DNA of 64,000 bases from contig NC_013892.1 of NCBI RefSeq assembly GCF_000027225.1, forward strand, positions 3,906,001 through 3,970,000, given 5' to 3'. The notes beneath the pieces were generated by a model, which worked only from the letters and a program-made list of their open reading frames with translations, did no database searches and had not been told where the DNA came from. Source of the stretch: Xenorhabdus bovienii SS-2004 (GTDB taxonomy: Bacteria; Pseudomonadota; Gammaproteobacteria; Enterobacterales; Enterobacteriaceae). Position numbers and translations under genes: made by a program. Of the stretch, positions 56,169 through 64,000 are shown piece by piece; the first letter of the stretch is position 1; the number at the start of each line of letters is the position of its first letter.

Positions 56169-56600
56169 ATGAGTAGTTTGCGCCTTGCCTATTATGATTT
56201 ATCACCAGAGTTGTTACAGGGTTTTCGTACAATAAAGCAAGAGTTGGAAGAAAGTCCATTGGGGCTAGCACTGATTGAATTAATCTATTTGCGTATTTCC
56301 CAAATCAATGGCTGTGCTTTCTGTTTGAACAAACATAGTCAATCCTTGCGGGAAAATCAGGAAACTGAACGCCGTTTGTCTGAACTGGCAGGGTGGCGTG
56401 TCAGCGGTCAGTTTACCTTGCGTGAAAAGGTGGCTTTGGAATGGACTGAATCCCTCACCCATGTTGTTACAACACATGCGGATGACTATGCTTATTTACC
56501 ACTGAAAGACCATTTTACGGATAAAGAAATCGCTGATTTGACCTTCGCGATTGCATTAATGAATGGAATGAATCGCCTTGCAATCGGTATGCGTCAGTGA
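56169..56600 (+). CDS. carboxymuconolactone decarboxylase/AhpD-family protein
   Basis: 143 residues. AhpD-like helical fold with CxxC plus His in INGCAFCLNKHSQSLREN (about residues 48-55), the peroxidase-type active site. LREKVALEWTESLTHV and DLTFAIALMNGMNRLAIGMR are typical. Probably an antioxidant or detoxification enzyme. It converges on a split MocR-type regulator gene, a pairing often seen in proteobacteria. Confidence 0.85.
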   Translation: MSSLRLAYYDLSPELLQGFRTIKQELEESPLGLALIELIYLRISQINGCAFCLNKHSQSLRENQETERRLSELAGWRVSGQFTLREKVALEWTESLTHVVTTHADDYAYLPLKDHFTDKEIADLTFAIALMNGMNRLAIGMRQ

Positions 56601-56604
56601 TCGT

Positions 56605-57743
56605 TTAATTACTGGATCTTGATGCAGTAGGCAGACATTTTTGCAGTAATTGAGCATGTTTCAAAGCATTTTCGGGAGTGGTTTCATTGGCAAAACTAAA
56701 CAGTAATCCCTTGCCACAATCTGAGCTCAATCTTCGTGCGGACAAGGCGGTAATGCCAAGCCCATGCTCTCTGGCGAGTTGAGCCAGTGCTACATCATCT
56801 TCATAATGCGCAAGTCTTGCCAGCAAATGGAGGCCACCTGCGGGAATATCGAACCTCAGGCGGCTATCAAAAACTTGATTCAAACTCTCAATGACTATCT
56901 GGCGTCGCTGCGCATAGGCAGTGCGCATTTTACGTAAATGACGGGCGAAATGACCTCCCTGCATGAAATCCGTGACGACGGCTTGCTGTAATAAAGGACA
57001 GCCATCTTGCCGAGTGTGGCATACAGCATTAAAGCTCGTTAACAAATGGGGAGGAACGACGAGATAGGCAAGCCGGAGTGTTGGCGTCAGAACTTTACTG
57101 AATGTGCCGATATACAAAACATTGTTAGATCCCAAACTGGCCAGCGCAGGATGAGGGCGTCCATCATATTGATATTCACTGTCATAATCATCTTCGATGA
57201 CAAAGGCATTATTCTGTTCTGCCCACGCTAAAAGCATCTGTCTTCGTGCCATTGACAGTGTAACGCCTAATGGGCTTTGATGTGCTGGTGTAACCAGAGC
57301 AAATCGTGCATTTGGGGCGAGTTCTTGAGCCACCGCAATATTCATGCCCTCTTGATCGACTGGCACGGGAATAATTTCAGCGCCTATTTGAGATAGAAAA
57401 TGTTGACTGGGAGGAAAGCAGGGATCTTCGAGCCAAATTTGATCCCGTGGTTGTATCAGGGTGTGAGCAATTAGGTTGAGAGCGCCGCGATAGCCAGCGG
57501 TGATAAAAATCTGTTGTGGAGAGCAGCTCACCCCACGTGATAATTGAAGATAAGCCGCAATGGCTTCTCGTAACGGTAAATAGCCCGCAGGTTGCGGGTA
57601 AGACATATATCGGCTTTGCAAACGCAGTTGTTTGACGGTGAGGGTATTCCATAATTTGCGGGGAAAGAGATCCAACGCTGGTAGCCCTAGTTGATAAGGT
57701 GAGGGATGAATGGATGAAGCAGAATCGAATAAAGATATACTAG
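56605..57743 (-). pseudogene. MocR/PdxR-family regulator, 3' part (aminotransferase domain)
   Basis: Fold-type I aminotransferase-like part: FPRKLWNTLTVKQLRL, GYLPLREAIAAYLQLSRGVS, DDYDSEYQYDGRPHPALASL and the PLP-lysine segment GTFSKVLTPTLRLAYLV. The frame is open to the CTAG at 57740-57743, where an IS5-family element interrupts it. The 5' part is at 61163-61482. Joined across one CTAG the two give 484 codons in frame. Confidence 0.9.
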
Positions 57744-57805
57744 GCCGTGTCCCTTAATGTAAATCGGTAGTATTATCATCTAAACGGTTTTCAATATAGG
57801 AAAAG

Positions 57806-58578
57806 ATGATGGCACGCTACGACATTCCTGATGAAGCATGGATATTGATAGAATCTTGTTTGCCCCTGGTTCATTCAGAACGGGCAGGACGTCCCTATGT
57901 TGAACACCGCCGTGTGATGAATGGGATGTTCTGGGTGCTATGTTCAGGGGCACCGTGGCGCGACTTACCGGAACGCTATGGGCCTTGGAAAACGGTCTAT
58001 AACCGATTTAATCGTTGGTCAAAATCAGGCATTATCAACAAGATATTTAATCGTTTACTGTCCATTCTGGATGAAAAAGGGTTGATTGACTGGGCTGAAA
58101 TTTGCCTGGATGGCAGCAATATTCGCGCGAGTAAAGATGCCGCAGGCGCGAAAAAAAACATCCCGATATCGCTGACGATCATGCGCTGGGTCGCTCACGC
58201 GGTGGTTATGGCACCAAAATCCACCTGGCAACCGACCGAAAGGGATTTCCCCTCAACCTGATAGTGACCGCTGGGCAAGCTCATGAAAGTCAATCCGCCA
58301 TTCCGTTGCTCGATGGCATTGGCGTCCAACGCAAAAATGGTTTCATGAAACGGCGCGGTAAAGCGGTACTGGCAGATAAAGGCTATTCGGGCGGAAAACT
58401 CCGTGGTTATCTGCGAAAATTGAGGATAAAGAGCATTATTCCTTATAAAATCAATGAAAAAGGTAGTACTGATGGTCGCACGCAATTTGATAAGCAGGCT
58501 TATCGTGACCGGAATGTGGTCGAACGCTGTTTCGGTTTTCTGAAAGGAAATCGGCGTATTGCAACCCGCTATGAAAAA
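57806..58578 (+). pseudogene. IS5-family transposase, 5' part
   Basis: OrfA frame starts MARYDIPDEAWILIESCLPL and covers WVLCSGAPWRDLPERYGPWK. At an A8C run near 58150 a -1 shift gives OrfB: KKKHPDIADDHALGRSRGGY, GTKIHLATDRKGFPLNLIVT, ADKGYSGGKLRGYLR and ERCFGFLKGNRRIATRYEK. This two-frame layout is normal programmed frameshifting for the subgroup. The gene is disrupted after RYEK by the nested elements; its last 24 codons lie at 61080-61152. Confidence 0.88.
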
Positions 58579-58581
58579 TCT

Positions 58582-58851
58582 ATGGTCCCCACCTTTTTTG
58601 CAACACTGATTTTTGATTGATGTTGGCTTGCTTAAATCTATCCGGCGTCACTATGGGCAGGGATGCCCGCGCCTCGATGAGTTCCGCACCTGATAAGCCT
58701 AAAAAACCGCACGGCTTCAGAGAGCCATTTTTTATGTCAGGATTCCATCAGGTCGATAAGCCGTTCATGTCATCAATAATCAGTCTTCGCAAAACCAGAT
58801 TGGGAACTGCTTTAATTAACGATTAACCTGCCAGTCAGACTGGCGTCGTCG
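58582..58851 (-). ncRNA. candidate seek/bridge RNA region of the IS1111-like element, copy 2
   Basis: Same non-coding 3' region as at 34363-34632, including the AAATCTAT segment (58634) and hairpins. Listed because two identical copies with different flanks allow the targeting rule to be tested. Confidence 0.4.
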
Positions 58852-59856
58852 TTACCTTTCGAACACAGTTTGCCGTGTTGTGATTGCCCAGGCTATCCGG
58901 GCTAATTTGTTGGCCAGCGCACAGGCCACAACATTTGAGTGTTTTCGCTCAAGCTGAGCCTTTACCCATTCAGCCAGCCTTCCTGACTGATAATCGATTC
59001 TCTGGATAAAGACTCTGGCGCACTGGACAAGTAACCGTCGCAGATTTTTGTCTCCGCGTTTACTTATCCCTAAAAGCGTATTTTTGCCACCCGTGCTGTA
59101 CTGGCGTGGTACCAGACCGGTTGAAGCAGCAAAATCCCGGCTACAGCCATACTGCTTACCATCGCCCAGCTGCGATGATAAGACGCTGGCAGTTATCGGA
59201 CCCACGCCCGGTATTGTCTGAAGACGCTGTCCTGTTTCATCACGTCTCAGCTCCTGCTCCAGTGCCGTCTCAAGCTCGGTGAGCTGTTCGACAAGATAAA
59301 GATAATGGGCATGTAAGCGCATCAGCAACTGTGCCAGATAGGGAGGAAGTTCGTTCTCTGCCAAGACGGTTGAAAGTCTTTTTATCACGGCGGTTCCGAT
59401 CGGCATACTGATGCCAAATTCCAGTAAAAAAGCGTGCATCTGATTAGTGGTTTTAACCCTGTCTCTGACCAGTGATTCTCTGACCCGATGCAGGGCGCGC
59501 ATAGCTTGTTGCGCCTCTGTTCGTGGTTGCACAAATCGCATGGAGGGACGAGATGCAGCTTCGCATATGGCTTCAGCATCCACAAAATCGTTCTTGTTGC
59601 TCTTTACAAAAGGACGAACAAATTGTGGAGAAATCAGCTTCGCTTCGTGACCAAAAGCAGCGATCCGGCGAGCCATAAAGTGAGCACCGGCGCAGGCTTC
59701 CATTACAACAGTCGCTGATGGCGATCCCGCTAAAAACTCCATCAGTCTGGCGCGGGTAAATTTTTTACGCAGCAGGGCCTTTCCTGATTTGTCCTGACAG
59801 TGAACGTGGAAAGAATGTTTGCCGAGATCAATACCAATAAGCGTAACGTTTTGCAT
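58852..59856 (-). CDS. IS110-family transposase (copy 2)
   Basis: 334 residues, translation identical to the copy at 34633-35637, with the same start (MQNVTLIGIDLGKHSF after AGGAGA). RuvC-like D10, VMEAC and FVDAEAI residues and the Transposase_20 serine motif are intact. Expected to be functional. Confidence 0.93.
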   Translation of the reverse strand: MQNVTLIGIDLGKHSFHVHCQDKSGKALLRKKFTRARLMEFLAGSPSATVVMEACAGAHFMARRIAAFGHEAKLISPQFVRPFVKSNKNDFVDAEAICEAASRPSMRFVQPRTEAQQAMRALHRVRESLVRDRVKTTNQMHAFLLEFGISMPIGTAVIKRLSTVLAENELPPYLAQLLMRLHAHYLYLVEQLTELETALEQELRRDETGQRLQTIPGVGPITASVLSSQLGDGKQYGCSRDFAASTGLVPRQYSTGGKNTLLGISKRGDKNLRRLLVQCARVFIQRIDYQSGRLAEWVKAQLERKHSNVVACALANKLARIAWAITTRQTVFER

Positions 59857-59920
59857 GATGGTCTTCTCCTGAAAGAAACACCCTGCCAGCATACCGCTCA
59901 CAGGGTGGTGGGGACCATCT

Positions 59921-61058
<1,138 letters not shown>

Positions 61059-61079
61059 AGTGAAAGACAGTTGCTCATT

Positions 61080-61152
61080 AACCGCCCGAAACTATTTATC
61101 CATGGTGAAATTAGGCTGTATTCGACTCTTTTACAAGCGGTTATATAATTAA
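61080..61152 (+). pseudogene. IS5-family transposase, 3' end
   Basis: Reads TARNYLSMVKLGCIRLFYKR then LYN and stop, the standard continuation of RIATRYEK from 58578. This proves that everything between is inserted DNA. Confidence 0.9.
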
Positions 61153-61162
61153 GGGACACGAC

Positions 61163-61482
61163 CTAGTCACATCGATAGACGATGATATAAGTGTTTCAGG
61201 AGGCTGTAATACTCTGTCCGCAAGCTTTGGGGACACAATCGTACCTGCCTGCCCTCGGGACTCTAGATAGCCTTCGTTCAGTAATAGCGTATAGGCAGAT
61301 TCCACTGTACTGCGTGAAACTTGCAGTTCACTGGATAACGTACGAATAGACGGAACACGTTGTTCAGGTCTCAATATGCCCTGATTAATCGCCTGAATAA
61401 AACGCTGGTATATTTGGCGGTATAAGGGTAAAGACACATGGTGTTGTAATAGTTTGTCAATTTGAAAAAGAGTTGTCTTCAT
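61163..61482 (-). pseudogene. MocR/PdxR-family regulator, 5' part (GntR wHTH domain)
   Basis: Starts MKTTLFQIDKLLQHHVSLPL; GntR-type winged helix YRQIYQRFIQAINQGILRPE, RVPSIRTLSSELQVSRSTVE and LNEGYLESRGQAGTIVS. It is cut at the CTAG target duplication; the native continuation (SISLFDSASSIHPSPYQLGL) is at 57739 and below. The ATG overlaps the MFS stop by ATGA. Without the PLP-binding part it could only make a 113-residue DNA-binding stub ending in IS sequence. Confidence 0.9.
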
Positions 61483-62684
61483 TTCACCCTTCCATGCATA
61501 GCCAGATAAGCCAATAAACCACCCAATACTATTGTTGCCATAATTAACGGTGTTTGTTTGGTAAGGCTGGATCCCAGCAGAGTACCAAAACAGACGTACC
61601 CGACAGGCACGGCAAGAAAGCGCGTAGAAGAAAACAGCGTTATTATCCGGCTAAACAGATTCTCTGGCACTTGGCGCTGAATTAAAGTGACTTCAACAGG
61701 TGCGGTAAAACCAATGCAACAGCCGATAGCAAATAGCTGGGCAAAAAGAATATATTGCCCACTGAGCAGGCTTAGGGTTATCAAACACAGTACAAACAGA
61801 CTGTAGCCAGAAAGGATAATATGGTTGTTGGCAAAATGTTTGCCGTAAATACCGTACAGTAAGGAAGAAAACGTTGTGCCTAAGCCAAAGCAGGTCATGG
61901 AAACACCAAGGCTGACGACGGAATTAAACTCGACTTTATTCACATAAGGTAAATAAACGATCAGGAATGGAGCGATGACAAAATTGACCACTGAACTCAG
62001 GATAAGAATAGAAAACAGTTCCTTTTCTGACTTAACGTATTTGAGTGCTTCGAGGAAATAGTGGTGTGGCAGAGAAGGAATCTCAGTAACTTCATTGATA
62101 TTGGTGACAAAGTGTTTCTTCAGAATAATCAGCCCCAGCGCAACCACTAAAAAACTGACTGCATCGAAGTATAGGGCGTTGATTGTACCGAACAGGGCAA
62201 TAATCAATGAACCCAATACAGGTCCAGTGAGGTCACAAATATTTTCAATGGTACTGTTGATTCCATTGATCAACTCATGTTCACTTTTATTCTGTTTAAT
62301 CTCCTTTGCCAGCATTACGTCTTTTGCTAAACGTCCCGGAGAATCTAAAATTGTCGAGAATATAAGCAGAATGGCTAACAGGTAAAAGTGCATGATATCC
62401 ATTGTATAAAATACGGGTATCAGCAAGACGCTCAGGAAGTTCACCAAATCAGATAAGACTGAAATACGGAAGGCTCCGTATTTATCTACTAGTTGTGCGC
62501 TAAAGAAAATGGATAATATCAACGGCACTATTTTGGCAGACATCACGGCTGCGACCAGCAGTGGGCTGCCTGATATTTCTAGAATCAGCCACGGAATGGC
62601 AATATCTGTAATGGCGTTTCCCAAGATCGAAACGCCATTTAAAGCCAGTAATCCACTTATCTGAAAAGGTATACGCCTCATCAT
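61479..62684 (-). CDS. MFS transporter (drug/siderophore exporter-like)
   Basis: 401 residues with about 12 membrane segments and an MFS_3/EntS-like layout (GNAITDIAIPWLILEISGSP, AQLVDKYGAFRISVLSDLVN in the first loop). Substrate unknown. It begins 12 bp after mscM and overlaps the split regulator by 4 bp, so it and that regulator are one transcript. Confidence 0.85.
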   Translation of the reverse strand: MMRRIPFQISGLLALNGVSILGNAITDIAIPWLILEISGSPLLVAAVMSAKIVPLILSIFFSAQLVDKYGAFRISVLSDLVNFLSVLLIPVFYTMDIMHFYLLAILLIFSTILDSPGRLAKDVMLAKEIKQNKSEHELINGINSTIENICDLTGPVLGSLIIALFGTINALYFDAVSFLVVALGLIILKKHFVTNINEVTEIPSLPHHYFLEALKYVKSEKELFSILILSSVVNFVIAPFLIVYLPYVNKVEFNSVVSLGVSMTCFGLGTTFSSLLYGIYGKHFANNHIILSGYSLFVLCLITLSLLSGQYILFAQLFAIGCCIGFTAPVEVTLIQRQVPENLFSRIITLFSSTRFLAVPVGYVCFGTLLGSSLTKQTPLIMATIVLGGLLAYLAMHGRVK

Positions 62685-62696
62685 CTCGAATTGAGC

Positions 62697-64000
62697 TTAT
62701 AGTTCTCCCGGTTTACGCGGTGGATTGCGACCCGAAATATTGGTTGTGGCACTGCGGATTTCTTGTCCGAAGATATCAACACGTGCCTGAAATGGCGGGA
62801 ATGGCAAGGTAATGCCATGTTTGTGGAACTCCTGCAAAATATATTGATGCACTTCATGGCGGGCGGGCATACGATGCCCCATCTCCGCTGCGTAAGCGCG
62901 CAATTCGTAAATTTGAATACCGTTTTGTAAATCAACCAGATACACTTCTGGCATCGGGTTATCAAGAATTAATGGTGACCGTCTGGATGCGGTCATTAAT
63001 ATGTCAGTCGCTTCTGCGGAATCAGTTTCAGCCGGCACTGGGATTGTTAAGACGATACGAGTGATCGTGTCAGACAGTGACCAGTTGATGAATTGCTCGG
63101 TAATAAATGCTTTGTTGGGAACAATAATTTCTTTTCTGTCCCAGTCTGACAGCGTTGTTGCCCGCGTATTGATCTTCGTGATGCTGCCAGTCAAATTACG
63201 GATAGTGACGGTATCGCCAATCCGGATGGGTTTTTCAAACAAGATAATCAGGCCAGAGATAATATTGGCAAAAATTTCCTGTAACCCAAAACCCAGACCC
63301 ACACCCATCGCAGCAATCAGCCATTGAAGCTTTGACCATTCAATACCAACCAGTGAGAAACCCACAATCCCACCAATCAATGTAAGGCCGTATTTGGTTA
63401 GTGTCGTGATGGCGTAACCTGTGCCTGGTGTGAGTTCAAGATGCTGCAACAGGGCAAGTTCCAGTAGCGCGGGTAGGTTGCGGACAAGCTGCGTGGTGAT
63501 GACGATAACTAAGATCGCAATCAGAACTGATCCCATGGTAATTGGCTGGATGGTATTGACCCCGTTGACCGTCGTGCTGACGTCCCACAACCGGATATTC
63601 TCCAGAAAAGAGAAAGCAGAATGTAATTCTGACCACAGCAGAATCAGTGAAACCAACGCAATCATCGTCAGGATCGAGCGCACCAGCCCCAAAGATTGGG
63701 CGCTGATGGCATCCAGATCGATCACGGGTTCTTCAACTTCAATGGAGCCTTCCACGCTGCTATTAATATTAGCCGTCTCTTCTTCGCTTTTAGCGCGTTG
63801 AGCCAAGATCTCTGCACGGCGTTGTTTTGCCCGCTCAAAGGCGAGTTTTCGCCGCTGGATCAGCATCCAACGACGAATAATATGGTAGATAACCAGCAGG
63901 GATAACCAGATGGCGACAGAGGTTTCTAAACGCCCCAGCAGCGCCTGTGAAGTTTGCAGATAGCCGAGTATAGCCGCAAGAGCGGCCAAGATCGGGGCAG
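62697..64000 (-). CDS. mscM: mechanosensitive channel MscM (YjeP), C-terminal part
   Basis: About 434 residues to the window edge; the N-terminal two-thirds of this about 1100-residue channel lies outside. The MscS-like core is clear: GVGLGFGLQEIFANIISGLI (pore helix), FEKPIRIGDTVTIRNLTGSI (beta domain), DRKEIIVPNKAFITEQFINW and YAAEMGHRMPARHEVHQYIL. Inner-membrane emergency valve for osmotic downshock. Confidence 0.93.
   Translation of the reverse strand, partial: APILAALAAILGYLQTSQALLGRLETSVAIWLSLLVIYHIIRRWMLIQRRKLAFERAKQRRAEILAQRAKSEEETANINSSVEGSIEVEEPVIDLDAISAQSLGLVRSILTMIALVSLILLWSELHSAFSFLENIRLWDVSTTVNGVNTIQPITMGSVLIAILVIVITTQLVRNLPALLELALLQHLELTPGTGYAITTLTKYGLTLIGGIVGFSLVGIEWSKLQWLIAAMGVGLGFGLQEIFANIISGLIILFEKPIRIGDTVTIRNLTGSITKINTRATTLSDWDRKEIIVPNKAFITEQFINWSLSDTITRIVLTIPVPAETDSAEATDILMTASRRSPLILDNPMPEVYLVDLQNGIQIYELRAYAAEMGHRMPARHEVHQYILQEFHKHGITLPFPPFQARVDIFGQEIRSATTNISGRNPPRKPGEL

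Larger units (their letters stand above)
58575..59920 (-). mobile_element. IS110-family element, IS1111-like, copy 2
   Basis: Same element as 34356-35701, same orientation, offset 24,219 bp, with the same ATGGTCCCCACC inverted repeats (58582 and ending 59918). The left neighbour is the IS5 transposase gene; the right neighbour is the start of the second IS110-type element. Shared flank bases AAAAATCT on the left suggest target preference or element sequence. Confidence 0.88.

Overview
The window is a piece of an Enterobacterales chromosome. Nearly every housekeeping gene has a close, full-length E. coli-like counterpart, often with the same operon neighbours. AT-rich intergenic DNA, many insertion sequences, R-type/phage tail debris, a decayed lsr locus and a Vap-like protein point to Morganellaceae, most likely Xenorhabdus (or Photorhabdus). 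That genus call is inference; no rRNA gene is present to fix it.

Layout. 1-15.8 kb (minus strand) is one long run of transcription and translation genes: rpsL-rpsG-fusA-tuf, then secE-nusG, rplK-rplA, rplJ-rplL, rpoB-rpoC. In E. coli the str operon and the secE/rif cluster are far apart and each ends or starts with a tuf gene; here one tuf gene joins them. Upstream of rpsL lie tusB-tusC-tusD-yheO, then fkpA, slyX, slyD, yheV, kefB-kefG and yheS, in the E. coli 75-min order. 22.5-29.1 kb is an accessory insert between yheS and yheU: a gene fragment, a dead IS30, an orphan LysR gene, an IS1 remnant, murQ-murP and a LysE-type exporter. 29.2-33.4 kb resumes the 75-min order with gaps: yheU, prkB, crp, pabA, ppiA. 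33.7-42.4 kb is an 87-min-like block: engB, Spot 42 RNA, polA, dsbA, srkA, mobA-mobB, with an IS110/IS1111-type element inserted at the Spot 42 terminator.

42.4-49.7 kb is accessory. It holds a Vap-like gene lying between two copies of an lsrG 3'-end repeat, then the AI-2 (lsr) locus. lsrG, lsrF, lsrR and lsrK are intact, but the importer genes are reduced to an lsrA-lsrB fusion scar. A hipA remnant follows. 49.7-52.1 kb holds gor and rlmJ. 52.1-56 kb is prophage debris (Nlp/Ner regulator, tail fibre, scrambled portal/terminase pieces) and a complete-looking IS1.

56.2-64 kb holds an AhpD-like gene and a MocR/PdxR-type regulator split by an IS5-family element that itself carries two different IS110-family elements at one site. 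An MFS exporter and the end of mscM follow. The two IS110-family elements have long non-coding ends, one 3' and one 5' of the transposase, with short matches to their own termini as expected of bridge/seek RNAs. These, the Vap-like protein and the importer-less lsr locus are the most unusual content.
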